Positions 41,496 to 49,577 of a stretch of 64,000 bases of DNA are shown here, piece by piece. The stretch comes from WTFV01 sp965203525 (GTDB lineage: Bacteria; Acidobacteriota; Vicinamibacteria; Vicinamibacterales; UBA8438). The stretch lies in assembly GCA_965203525.1 (NCBI GenBank), contig OZ241898.1, forward strand, positions 4,464,001-4,528,000, written 5' to 3'. Below the pieces are notes generated by a model, which worked only from the letters and a program-made list of their open reading frames with translations, was not told the origin of the DNA and did no database searches. A program made the translations under genes and the position numbers. The stretch's first letter is position 1; every line of letters starts with the position of its first letter.

Positions 41496-41587
41496 GAGAC
41501 CGCGCCCCGCGCGTTCAGCCCGGCCCCATCTGATCGGCAGCCGGCGGGACGCCGTCGAGACCGCGCCCCGCGCGTTCAGCCCGGCCC
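41496..41587. repeat. 31-bp direct repeat, 61 bp apart, one copy covering the uvrA stop codon
   Basis: GAGACCGCGCCCCGCGCGTT and 11 further bases occur identically at 41496-41526 and 41557-41587; the second copy includes the last codons and stop of uvrA. The minus strand can form a CGCGC/GCGCG hairpin here. The rest of the 357-bp gap 41219-41575 contains no gene that I can support. Confidence 0.9.
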
Positions 41588-44491
41588 GCGAGACGCCTCC
41601 CCGGCGGCGCCGGACGGCCGGCGACCCGCCGCATCGACCCGCGCGGTTCCGTGGCCGAGCAGCGGCCGGAGGAACGCGCCGGTCGCGGATTCGGTGTGCT
41701 CCGCGACCTCTTCGGGCGTGCCCCGGGCCACGATCCGGCCCCCTGCGTCGCCGCCGCCCGGCCCGAGATCCAGCACGTGGTCCGCCGTCTTGATGACGTC
41801 GAGGTGATGCTCGATGACGACCACCGTGTTGCCGACGCCCACCAGGAGCTGCAGCACGTCCAGCAGGCGGCGCGTGTCTTCGAGGTGCAGCCCCGTCGTC
41901 GGCTCGTCCAGGATGTAGAGCGTGCGGCCGGTGCTCCGGCGGGACAGCTCCTTCGCGAGCTTGACCCGTTGCGCCTCGCCGCCGCTGAGCGTCGTGGCCG
42001 ACTGGCCCAGCGTCACGTAGCCGAGGCCGACGTCCTGCAGCGTGCGCAGCTTCGCGGCCACGGACGGAACGTTCTCCAGCAGCGGCAGGGCCTGGTCCAC
42101 CGTCAACGCCAGCATGTCGGCGATCGACGCGCCGCGATAGGCGACCTCCAGCGTCTCCCGGTTGTAGCGGCGCCCCTTGCACTGCTCGCAGGTCACGTAG
42201 ACGTCCGGCAGGAAGTGCATCTCTATCGCGATGAGCCCGTCCCCCCGGCACGCCTCGCACCGTCCGCCCTTGACGTTGAAGGAGAAGCGGCCCGGCCGGA
42301 AACCGCGGGCCCGCGACTCGGGCAGCATGGCATAAAGCTCGCGGATGAACGTGAACAGCCCGGTGTAGGTGGCGGGGTTGGAGCGCGGCGTGCGTCCGAT
42401 CGGCGACTGGTCGATCCGGATCACCTTGTCGATCAGCTCGATGCCCTCTATCGCGGTGTGCGGGCCGGGGTCGGCGCCGGCCCGGTAGAGCGCCCGGGCC
42501 AGCGCCCGATAGAGGACGTCGTTGACCAGGGTGGACTTGCCGGACCCGCTGACCCCGGTCACCGCGGTGAGCAACCCCAGCGGCACCGCGGCGTCGACGT
42601 CCTGCAGGTTGTTCGCCCGGGCGCCGCGGATCACGAGCGCGCCGTTGCGCGCGGGACGCCGTGACGCCGGCACCGGAATCGCGCGCTCGCCCCGCAGGTA
42701 CGCCGCCGTGAGCGAATCGCCCCCGGCCGCCGCCAGCGTTCCGGACGGGCCCTGGAAGATCAGCCGCCCCCCGTGCTCCCCCGCTCCCGGCCCGAGGTCG
42801 ACCACGTAGTCCGAGGCGCGAATGGTCTCCTCGTCGTGCTCGACCACCACCACCGTGTTGCCCAGATCGCGAAGCTGCCGCAGCGTGCCCAGCAGCAACC
42901 GGTTGTCGCGCTGGTGCAGCCCGATCGACGGCTCGTCGAGCACGTAGAGCACCCCGGTCAGGTTGGCCCCCACCTGCGTGGCCAGCCGGATACGCTGCGC
43001 TTCTCCTCCCGACAGGGTCGCCGCGCCCCGCGCCAGGGTCAGGTAGCCGACGCCCACGTCGCACAGGAACCGCAGCCGATCGCGGATCTCGCGGACGACG
43101 CGGCCGGCCACGCGCGACTCGCGCGCGCGCAGTTCGAGCCCTTCGATCATCGCGAGCGCGTCCGTCACCGACACGTTGACGTAGTCCGCCAGCGTGCGGC
43201 CCTGCACCCGCACCGCGCAGCTCTCCGGCCGCAGCCGCCGACCGGCGCAGGCGGGGCACGGCTGCAGCGTGCGGTAGCCCTCCAACGCTTCCTGCTGCGC
43301 CCAGGCCCCCTCGTCGTAGCGGCGCCGGAGGTTGGGGATGACGCCTTCGAAATCCCTGCCGAACGGATCCGCCCGGCCGGGCCGCGTGCGCCGGCCCCGC
43401 CCGGCGGCGGGCGCCGGAGGCCCCCCCCCGCCGCCGTTCGGACCGAAGAGCAGCAACTTGCGGTGACGCCGCGGCAACTTGCGGAACGGCACGTCGAGGT
43501 CGATGCCGAAGCAGTTCGACAGCCGCGACAGCGCCCGCCTGACGAACTGGCGGTCGCCGCCGGCCCAGGCCCGGATGGCGCCGCCGGACAGGGTGAGGGA
43601 CTCGTCGGGCACGATCCGCGCCGGATCGAAGTCCTCCAGCGCGCCGAGCCCGTGACAGGCGGGACACGCGCCGTGCGGCGAGTTGAACGAGAACGCGCGC
43701 GGCGTCATCTCGGGCACGCTGATCCCGCACTCGACGCAGGCCATGCGGCGCGAAAACAGCCGGTCCCCCCCGCCGTCCGTGTGGATGACGACGACGTCGT
43801 CCGCCAGGGTCAGCGCGAACTCGATCGACTCGGTGAGGCGCCGCTCGGCGCCGCGGCGCACGACGAGACGGTCCACCACCACGTCGATCCAGTGGTTCCG
43901 CCGCCGGTCGAGCCGCGGTTCGTCCTCGACGGCGCGGATCTCGCCGTCGATCCGGACCCGTGTCAGCCCCCGCGCCCGGACGGCGGCCAGCTCCTTCTTG
44001 AACTCGCCCTTGCGGCCGCGCACGATGGGCGCCAGGACGTCGACCCGCCCGGCCGCCGGCCCGGCCATGATCGTCTCGACGATGCGCTCCACCGACTGCG
44101 ACGTGATCGCGCGCCCGCACGACGGACAATGCGGCACGCCGACGTTGGCGAACAGCAGGCGGAGATAGTCGTAGACCTCGGTGACGGTTCCCACCGTCGA
44201 GCGCGGGTTCGACCCGGTGGTGCGCTGCTCGATGGAGATGGCGGGCGACAGGCCGTCGATCTGATCGACGTCCGGTTTTTCGACCTGCTCGAGAAACTGG
44301 CGGGCGTAGGCGGAAAGCGACTCGACGTAGCGCCGCTGGCCTTCCGCGTAGAGGGTGTCGAACGCCAGCGACGACTTGCCGGAACCGGACAGGCCGGTCA
44401 CGACGACCAGCCGGTTGCGCGGGATGCGGACGTCGACGTCCTTCAGGTTGTGGACGCGCGCCCCGCGGATGTCGATCCAGTCGTGCGGCAT
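41576..44491 (-). CDS. uvrA: Excinuclease ABC subunit A
   Basis: 971 residues, normal length with a short non-conserved tail. UvrA recognises DNA damage for UvrBC nucleotide-excision repair. Two ABC ATPase modules are complete: Walker A Gly-Leu-Ser-Gly-Ser-Gly-Lys-Ser-Ser and Gly-Val-Ser-Gly-Ser-Gly-Lys-Ser-Thr, and two Leu-Ser-Gly-Gly-Glu-Ala-Gln-Arg signatures. Zinc-binding cysteines occur in Cys-Pro-Ser-Cys-Gly, and in Cys-Glu-Ala-Cys and Cys-Glu-Gln-Cys. A Gly/Pro-rich insert near residue 360 is extra. Minus-strand TAGCAT lies 38 nt before the start, a possible -10. Confidence 0.98.
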   Translation of the reverse strand: MPHDWIDIRGARVHNLKDVDVRIPRNRLVVVTGLSGSGKSSLAFDTLYAEGQRRYVESLSAYARQFLEQVEKPDVDQIDGLSPAISIEQRTTGSNPRSTVGTVTEVYDYLRLLFANVGVPHCPSCGRAITSQSVERIVETIMAGPAAGRVDVLAPIVRGRKGEFKKELAAVRARGLTRVRIDGEIRAVEDEPRLDRRRNHWIDVVVDRLVVRRGAERRLTESIEFALTLADDVVVIHTDGGGDRLFSRRMACVECGISVPEMTPRAFSFNSPHGACPACHGLGALEDFDPARIVPDESLTLSGGAIRAWAGGDRQFVRRALSRLSNCFGIDLDVPFRKLPRRHRKLLLFGPNGGGGGPPAPAAGRGRRTRPGRADPFGRDFEGVIPNLRRRYDEGAWAQQEALEGYRTLQPCPACAGRRLRPESCAVRVQGRTLADYVNVSVTDALAMIEGLELRARESRVAGRVVREIRDRLRFLCDVGVGYLTLARGAATLSGGEAQRIRLATQVGANLTGVLYVLDEPSIGLHQRDNRLLLGTLRQLRDLGNTVVVVEHDEETIRASDYVVDLGPGAGEHGGRLIFQGPSGTLAAAGGDSLTAAYLRGERAIPVPASRRPARNGALVIRGARANNLQDVDAAVPLGLLTAVTGVSGSGKSTLVNDVLYRALARALYRAGADPGPHTAIEGIELIDKVIRIDQSPIGRTPRSNPATYTGLFTFIRELYAMLPESRARGFRPGRFSFNVKGGRCEACRGDGLIAIEMHFLPDVYVTCEQCKGRRYNRETLEVAYRGASIADMLALTVDQALPLLENVPSVAAKLRTLQDVGLGYVTLGQSATTLSGGEAQRVKLAKELSRRSTGRTLYILDEPTTGLHLEDTRRLLDVLQLLVGVGNTVVVIEHHLDVIKTADHVLDLGPGGGDAGGRIVARGTPEEVAEHTESATGAFLRPLLGHGTARVDAAGRRPSGAAGEASRGPG

Positions 44492-44544
44492 GGCACCGTC
44501 AGCCCCCTTTGACGGAACCCCAACCTGTCATGCTAACACGTTGG

Positions 44545-45576
44545 TCAGGGAAGCCCCGGCCGCCCGATCGCCACGGCGCCGGGATCGAGGCGGTACGCGG
44601 TGTCGTTCGACGCCACCACGACGCCGCCGCCCGACGGATCGAACGCGACGCCGACGAGGTTGCCCGCCGCCAGCACCAGGGTGCGCGTCCCGTCGCCGTC
44701 GATCCGGTAGAGGCCGCTTGCCCCGGCGAGCGCTTCGACGACGTGGAGCACGCCCCGCGCATCGAATGCGAGCCCCTGCGGCCGGCCGAACCCCGGCGGG
44801 AGCGTCGCCACGGCGCCGGTGCGGTCGATGCGGCGGACGCGGTCGCGGGTCGCCAGCGTCGGCGCGGAGACGTACAGCCCGTCGTCCGGTCCCCAGGCGA
44901 GGTGAAACGCGGCGACGCTGGACGGCAGGGTCGCGAAGGGCGTCGCCCGGCCGGAGGTCGCGACGCGGAAGACGGTCCCCGAGCGGTCACCCACGTAGAG
45001 CGTGCCGTCCGGGCTGAACGCCATGCCGCAGGCGGCCCCGAGGTCGCCGGCGAACACGTCGTACGATCCGTCGCCGGCGACGCGGTAGACGGCCCCTTCG
45101 GAGCGGCTCGATACGTGCAGGCGCCCGTCCGGCGACAGGGCCATGGACGTTGCGTTGACGATGCCGGTCACGAACGGCTCGCGATAGCCGTCGGAACGGA
45201 TGCGGAAGATCGACACGGGCGCGCGTTCGCCGCGCGGACCGCTGTAGGTGACGAACAGGGTCCCGTCGCCGTCGATCACGGGGTTGTCCACCTGGTGCAC
45301 GCCGGCCGCCACCGGCCGCCCGACGTCGAGGAACGCGGTCCCCTCCGGTCCGTCGCCGACCCGCACCGCGGTCCGCCCGCCGTCGAGATCGGCCGGCACG
45401 AGGAACGACACGGACCGCGGCGAGGCGGCGACCACCTGCGCGGTCGCCGGACCGATCCGCACCGCGGGCAGGAGCGTCCTGCGATCCGGGGCGGCGAGGT
45501 CGTGCCCGTCGATGGTGACGCGGCCTCCCGCGACCGCCCACGGCGGCTGCACGCCGGTGATGCGCGGAGCGGACAC
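44545..45576 (-). CDS. IPT/TIG plus NHL/SMP-30-type beta-propeller protein
   Basis: 343 residues. The first 80 residues look like an IPT/TIG Ig-like domain (Ile-Thr-Gly-Val-Gln-Pro-Pro-Trp-Ala-x-x-Gly-Gly-x-Val-Thr-Ile). The rest is a propeller with repeated Gly-Met-Ala-Phe-Ser-Pro-Asp-Gly-Thr-Leu-Tyr-Val and Gly-Leu-Ala-Phe-Asp-type strands, as in NHL-repeat and gluconolactonase-like proteins. No metal ligands could be fixed, so activity is open. No signal peptide is seen with the GTG 45576 start. It is transcribed ahead of uvrA with a 53-bp gap. Confidence 0.75.
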   Translation of the reverse strand: MSAPRITGVQPPWAVAGGRVTIDGHDLAAPDRRTLLPAVRIGPATAQVVAASPRSVSFLVPADLDGGRTAVRVGDGPEGTAFLDVGRPVAAGVHQVDNPVIDGDGTLFVTYSGPRGERAPVSIFRIRSDGYREPFVTGIVNATSMALSPDGRLHVSSRSEGAVYRVAGDGSYDVFAGDLGAACGMAFSPDGTLYVGDRSGTVFRVATSGRATPFATLPSSVAAFHLAWGPDDGLYVSAPTLATRDRVRRIDRTGAVATLPPGFGRPQGLAFDARGVLHVVEALAGASGLYRIDGDGTRTLVLAAGNLVGVAFDPSGGGVVVASNDTAYRLDPGAVAIGRPGLP

Positions 45577-45585
45577 CCGTCAGTA

Positions 45586-45694
45586 CCCGCGGCGGAAGAC
45601 GGAGGACACCGGGCGGACGTCCCTTGCACGGCGGGAAACCGGGCGCGGCGGACTCGCCCCGCGGCGGAAGGCGGAGGACGCCGGGCGGATGCCC
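45586..45694. repeat. 37/38-bp direct repeat 72 bp apart after the HNH gene
   Basis: CCCGCGGCGGAAGACGGAGG and the next 18 bases at 45586-45623 return at 45658-45694 with four substitutions and one missing base. The second copy ends 7 bp from the HNH gene stop. The gap 45577-45701 holds nothing else. Confidence 0.88.
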
Positions 45695-45701
45695 TGTCGC
45701 A

Positions 45702-46235
45702 TCAGGTCCGCTCGAGCTCGACGTTCCAGTACAGATAGTCGCGCCAACTGGCGGGCGCGTCGCGCAGGCCGAACGTGATGCGGACGACCGGCGAGCGGCG
45801 CGGACGGCACGGCTGCCGGATGACCTGCATCCCGGCCTGGGCCGGCGTCCGGCCGCCCTTCCTCCGGTTGCAGGGAATGCACGCGGTGACGATGTTCTCC
45901 CAATCCTTCCGTCCGCCCTGCGACACCGGCACGACGTGATCGAACGTCAGGTCGCCGACCGGGAACTCCCGCCCGCAGTACTGGCACCGGTGTTCGTCGC
46001 GCGCGTAGATGTTGGCGCGCGAGAAGGGCACGTCGTCCATCCGTCTGGCGATGGTGATGCAGCGCAGCAGGCGGATCACCGAGGGCAACCGGAACGTGAC
46101 CGACACCGAGCGGATCTCGCGGTCGTACTCGGAGACGACCTCCACCTTGCCCTGGCACAGCAGGGTCATCGCCTTGCGCCAGTCGACCACCTTGAGCGGC
46201 TCGTACGTCGCGTTCAGCAACAGCGTCTGCTCCAC
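45702..46235 (-). CDS. HNH endonuclease
   Basis: 177 residues. N-terminal Leu-Leu-Leu-Asn-Ala-Thr-Tyr-Glu-Pro-Leu is the hallmark of a widespread chromosomal HNH family; the zinc-stabilised HNH core follows: Cys-Gln-Tyr-Cys-Gly, Leu-Thr-Phe-Asp-His-Val-Val-Pro (catalytic His), Trp-Glu-Asn-Ile-Val and Cys-Ile-Pro-Cys-Asn-Arg-Arg-Lys. Its physiological role is uncertain. The start is GTG 46235: a TTGACA-17-GAAAAT promoter covers the upstream ATG 46280, ruling it out, and GGGGGG precedes the GTG. This start matches where family members begin. Confidence 0.9.
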   Translation of the reverse strand: MEQTLLLNATYEPLKVVDWRKAMTLLCQGKVEVVSEYDREIRSVSVTFRLPSVIRLLRCITIARRMDDVPFSRANIYARDEHRCQYCGREFPVGDLTFDHVVPVSQGGRKDWENIVTACIPCNRRKGGRTPAQAGMQVIRQPCRPRRSPVVRITFGLRDAPASWRDYLYWNVELERT

Positions 46236-46256
46236 GGGCCCCCCGAATGCTGCGCA

Positions 46257-46285
46257 ATTTTCCCCGACGCCCGGGGGCATGTCAA
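46257..46285 (-). promoter_or_regulatory. Promoter of the HNH endonuclease gene
   Basis: Minus-strand TTGACA (46280-46285), exactly 17 bp, GAAAAT (46257-46262). Transcription would begin about 46250, leaving a leader of about 15 nt with a G-rich ribosome site. It decides the start codon of the gene. Confidence 0.6.
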
Positions 46286-46386
46286 CCGGAACGGCGGCGT
46301 AACGCGTTGCGCGCGCGAGGGTTACATCGCGCAGTGGCGACCGGCCGCCCCGCGCTGTCGGTCCGGCCGGCCGGAGCCGATACACG

Positions 46387-46488
46387 GGAACGGATTCGAC
46401 GGCGCCCTGCCGGTTCGGACGCTCGTTCCAGGACCGGGGAGCGCGGACTTTCACGGAACGGATTCGATGGCGCCCTACCGGTTCGGAC
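46387..46488. repeat. 34-bp direct repeat 68 bp apart, second copy across the NlpC/P60 start codon
   Basis: GGAACGGATTCGACGGCGCC and 14 more bases at 46387-46420 recur at 46455-46488 with two changes, one of which turns GACGG into the GATGG that holds the ATG. The gene's 5' end thus looks duplicated into its upstream region. Confidence 0.88.
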
Positions 46489-46979
46489 TGCTGATCCTGG
46501 CGGCCGCCCTGGCCGCGTCGGCGTGCGGCGCGCGCGGCGGATACGTGCCCCGCGCGTTTCCCGGCGCGGGGCCGGCGTCCGGGACGGACCCCGCGCGGAG
46601 CGGTCCCTTCGAGCCCTCCGCGGTGCTCGAGACAGCGCTGTCGCTGCGGGGCGCGCCCTACGCCTGGGGCGGGACCACGCCGCGGGGCTTCGACTGCAGC
46701 GGCTTCACCCACTACGTCTACGCGCAGCACGGGGTCTCGCTCCCCAGGGTCGCCGCGCACCAGTACCGGATCGGCCGCGCGGTCTCCTCGCGCGACCTGC
46801 AGCCGGGCGACCTGGTCTTCTTCAGCACCATCGCGCCCGGCCCTTCGCACGTCGGACTGGCGCTCGGCGACGGCCGGTTCGTCCATGCGCCGAGCGAACG
46901 CGGCAAGGTCCGCGTCGAGAGCCTGAGCGTCCGCTACTGGCGGAACCGCTATCTCGGGGCCCGGCGGATCGCTTCCTGA
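46467..46979 (+). CDS. NlpC/P60 family lipoprotein, cell-wall peptidase
   Basis: 170 residues. Lipobox Ala-Ala-Ser-Ala-Cys with Cys20, short tether, then one NlpC/P60 domain with Cys77 (Phe-Asp-Cys-Ser-Gly-Phe), His128 (Ser-His-Val-Gly) and His140 (Phe-Val-His-Ala) as the catalytic triad, plus the usual Leu-Gln-Pro-Gly-Asp-Leu-Val-Phe-Phe. Such enzymes cut gamma-D-glutamyl-diaminopimelate bonds in peptidoglycan; this one would act from the outer membrane. No good ribosome site is seen before ATG 46467; the start is chosen for the signal peptide. Confidence 0.92.
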   Translation: MAPYRFGLLILAAALAASACGARGGYVPRAFPGAGPASGTDPARSGPFEPSAVLETALSLRGAPYAWGGTTPRGFDCSGFTHYVYAQHGVSLPRVAAHQYRIGRAVSSRDLQPGDLVFFSTIAPGPSHVGLALGDGRFVHAPSERGKVRVESLSVRYWRNRYLGARRIAS

Positions 46980-47068
46980 AACGGGCTGATCGGCGCGCGC
47001 GGCGGCGGCTTCCCGGGCGCGCGTCTCGGCGCCGCGCAACGACAGGGCGCTCGTCGCGCCCGGCCACG

Positions 47069-48694
47069 CTACAACGTCCAGACGACCACCCGGCGGCCCT
47101 CCCGCCGGCGCTCGCCGGCCCCCGCCTCGCCGTCACCGCGCCGGCGTTCCTCGGCGCGGCGGTCGATCACCACCAGATGCCCTTCCGCGGCGCCGCACCG
47201 CGCCATGTAGCCCAGCGTCTGCTCCACCCCGCGCTCGATCGTCCCCGCGAGGCTCTTGCGGTCCGCGTCGCGCAGCACCTTGCACTCGATCACGAACCGC
47301 TGCCACAGTTCCGACGGCTGGCCCGGCTCGCGCGGCCACCGCAACAGCAGGTCCGTACGGCCCCGGCCCAACCCGTACTCCCGCTCGATGCGGCCGCCCC
47401 CGTTCACCACCCGCTGCAGATACGCCTGCAGGATGAGCTGCGGACCCGCCTCGCGGTAGTCGAAGCGCCCCAGCCAGTGCTCCGCGTGCTCCCCGTAGAA
47501 CGTGCGGAACGCCGCCAGCAGCTTGTGCACGTCCAGGCCGCCGGCGCCGTCCACGTACCACGCCGCCCGCTCCATCAGACGCTCCTGCGCCGCCGACGTC
47601 AGCTCGCGCGGCACCACCTCCGCGTAGATCGGGTTCGCCATGCGCGGCGGCGGGTCCGGCGCGATCAGCCCCAGGTCGCGGACATAGTCGATGTCGCGCT
47701 GGTAGCCGATGTCCGACACGTCGCACCGCGGCTCCTCCACGTTGCTCAGGATCGGCTCGACGACGCGCCGCACCCGCTCCTCCTCCAGCTTGTGCGCGAG
47801 CTGGTCCAGGTGCGTGCGGCGCGAGAGGATCAGTTCCTCCCGCGCCGCGTGGACGTCGTCCTCCCCGATGGCGCGCGAGCGGTCGCGCCCCGCCCGGTCG
47901 TCGAAGCACGCCCCCGCGCACAGCGCGTTCACCAGCCACGGCTGGCCCCGCGTCTGCGTCCACACCGCGTCGAGCGCCGCCGCCGAAAAGCGCTGGCCGG
48001 TCTCCGCCGTGTGCTGCGCCATCAGCGATCGGGTCTCGGCCTCCGTGAAGTCGCCCAGGCGCAGCGACTTCGCGGCGACGTTGAACGGGCTGCCGCCCGC
48101 GACGACCTCGCCCGAACTCGACCGGATGCGGTAGTCGCGGACGTCGCGCACGCCGCACAGCACGATGCTCTGCGGGAAGCCCGCGGGGCGCTGCGGGTAG
48201 CCGGCGCGGAGCTGACGCAGCACCGAGAGCAGGGTGTCGCCCACCAGCGCGTCGATCTCGTCGATCAGCAGCACCAGCGGCGTCGGGTCGGCCATGCACC
48301 AGCGGGTGAGCAGTTCCCGGAGGGCGTCCTCCGGCCCGACTCTGGCGAGCAGGTCGGGCCAGACGCCGTCCGGGTAGTCGTCGCCCAGAAGCCGTGCGCC
48401 GGAGGCCAGACTGCTCAGAACGGCCCGCATGCCCCGCGCGGTGTCGTCGCGGGCCACCTGGCCGACCTCGACGTTCACGTCCACGCAACGGAAGTTGCCC
48501 GCCTCGCCGCGGTTGAGCAGGTCGCGCAGGGCGATCAGGGCCGAAGTCTTGCCGGTCTGCCGCGGCGCGTGCAACACGAAGTAGCGCTTGGACCGAACCA
48601 GGTCCAGCAGTTCGTCGACGTCCACCCGGCTCAGCGGCGGAATGGCGTAGTGGTCGTCCGGGCGCACCGGCCCTTCCGTGTTGAAGAAGCGCAT
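47069..48694 (-). CDS. AAA ATPase with C-terminal PD-(D/E)XK nuclease domain (paralogue 2)
   Basis: 541 residues with the same build as paralogues 1 and 3: Asn-Thr-Glu-Gly-Pro-Val start, Walker A Ala-Pro-Arg-Gln-Thr-Gly-Lys-Thr, Walker B Leu-Leu-Ile-Asp-Glu-Ile-Asp, Gly-Gln-Pro-Trp-Leu-Val-Asn, and nuclease residues in Gly-Arg-Thr-Asp-Leu-Leu and Ile-Glu-Cys-Lys (Glu470, Lys472). Differences: an inserted Asp-Val-Ser-Asp-Ile-Gly-Tyr-Gln stretch near 350 and a degenerate Glu/Arg/Gly-rich tail in place of the Val-Phe-His-Arg-Arg end of the others. The GATAAT hexamer 6 nt before the ATG suggests leaderless expression. It lies 0.9 kb from paralogue 3, which runs the opposite way. Confidence 0.82.
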   Translation of the reverse strand: MRFFNTEGPVRPDDHYAIPPLSRVDVDELLDLVRSKRYFVLHAPRQTGKTSALIALRDLLNRGEAGNFRCVDVNVEVGQVARDDTARGMRAVLSSLASGARLLGDDYPDGVWPDLLARVGPEDALRELLTRWCMADPTPLVLLIDEIDALVGDTLLSVLRQLRAGYPQRPAGFPQSIVLCGVRDVRDYRIRSSSGEVVAGGSPFNVAAKSLRLGDFTEAETRSLMAQHTAETGQRFSAAALDAVWTQTRGQPWLVNALCAGACFDDRAGRDRSRAIGEDDVHAAREELILSRRTHLDQLAHKLEEERVRRVVEPILSNVEEPRCDVSDIGYQRDIDYVRDLGLIAPDPPPRMANPIYAEVVPRELTSAAQERLMERAAWYVDGAGGLDVHKLLAAFRTFYGEHAEHWLGRFDYREAGPQLILQAYLQRVVNGGGRIEREYGLGRGRTDLLLRWPREPGQPSELWQRFVIECKVLRDADRKSLAGTIERGVEQTLGYMARCGAAEGHLVVIDRRAEERRRGDGEAGAGERRREGRRVVVWTL

Positions 48695-48700
48695 GGCCCG

Positions 48701-48706
48701 ATTATC
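48701..48706 (-). promoter_or_regulatory. -10 hexamer GATAAT before AAA-nuclease paralogue 2
   Basis: Minus-strand GATAAT (five of six matches to TATAAT) ends 6 nt before ATG 48694. No -35 box is recognised. Confidence 0.45.
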
Positions 48707-48714
48707 GAATCCGG

Positions 48715-48843
48715 TCAGCGGGCGGCGCGGCCGACGTAACGCTGAAACGTGCGTTCCACGAAGTCGTCCACGCCCGGGACGAACAGAACCGCGCAGATGG
48801 TCACGACCAGCGCCGCCGCGATGCACCAGTAGAAGGTCTTCAT
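48715..48843 (-). CDS. Small single-span membrane protein
   Basis: 42 residues: Met-Lys-Thr-Phe-Tyr-Trp, a hydrophobic helix about residues 7-23 (Ala-Ala-Ala-Leu-Val-Val-Thr) and a charged tail ending in Arg. It starts 15 bp after the stop of the preceding membrane-anchored protein, both on the minus strand, so they are probably co-expressed. No family recognised; the ORF could be chance, but the clean hydrophobic segment and spacing favour a real gene. Confidence 0.5.
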   Translation of the reverse strand: MKTFYWCIAAALVVTICAVLFVPGVDDFVERTFQRYVGRAAR

Positions 48844-48858
48844 GTGGTGAACGCGCCG

Positions 48859-49374
48859 TCAGCGCGGCGCCGCCTCGAACACCCAGGATTCGCCGGCTTC
48901 CACCGCCGCGCGGGTGACCCGGGACGGGTACTTGCCGCGGATGGCGCTGCTGATGCCGTCGAGGATCTCGCCCGACTCGATGCGCACGAGTCGCCGCTCG
49001 TAGCGTTTGCCGTCGATCCGGAGCACCGCGCGGCCGTCCCGTTCGGCCTGGACCGGCCAGCGTTTCCAGAGCCGGCCGACCGTGGTGCCCATGTAGCCGG
49101 ACCAGACGTAGAGCTTGCCGCCGTGCTCCGCGGTCCAGATGCGGCGGGAGCGCGGCGGGTCGAGCAACTGCAATTCGATGGTCTCGACGTCCCGGACGAA
49201 GCTCCAGTCCGGTTCCGGGCCGGAGTGCAGCGCGCCGGACACGAGGGGGCCGCCCGAGAACACGCGGTTCGGGCCGTCGGCGAAGCGTTGTTTCGCGGCG
49301 GCGGTGACGACGGCGGCAACCGGGATGAGCAGCAGGCATCCGACGACGATCAGCGCTTGCGACGCAACTTTCAT
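48859..49374 (-). CDS. Membrane-anchored split-barrel-like protein of unknown function
   Basis: 171 residues. An N-terminal membrane helix (about 7-26) is followed by a beta-rich domain with Ile-Glu-Leu-Gln-Leu, Gly-Gly-Lys-Leu-Tyr-Val-Trp-Ser-Gly-Tyr, Lys-Arg-Trp-Pro-Val and Ala-Val-Leu-Arg-Ile-Asp-Gly-Lys-Arg-Tyr, a pattern like the FMN-binding split barrel (pyridoxamine-oxidase-like) fold; FMN binding is not demonstrated. It is followed by the 42-residue membrane protein. A minus-strand TAGACT lies 9 nt before the ATG. Confidence 0.65.
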   Translation of the reverse strand: MKVASQALIVVGCLLLIPVAAVVTAAAKQRFADGPNRVFSGGPLVSGALHSGPEPDWSFVRDVETIELQLLDPPRSRRIWTAEHGGKLYVWSGYMGTTVGRLWKRWPVQAERDGRAVLRIDGKRYERRLVRIESGEILDGISSAIRGKYPSRVTRAAVEAGESWVFEAAPR

Positions 49375-49577
49375 GGTGCGGTCAGTCTACCACCCGGCGC
49401 GCGTCGAGCCCGGGCGGCCGCGCGAGGCGTCGCCGTGGGTCGCCGGCGGGCGGATCGCCGGTGGTCTCCGGGCGCGGCGCGGACTTGACGACGGCACGTG
49501 GTCACGCGGTACCGTCATGGAGGGACGCCGGGTCCGCGATCCGGGGCGGAGCGTCGGCGCCGGAAGGACTCCACGGC

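Noticed and set aside
46236..46280. Upstream ATG 46280 as the start of the HNH endonuclease
   Set aside because: A TTGACA-17-GAAAAT promoter covers this ATG, and the added residues do not fit the family's N-terminus.
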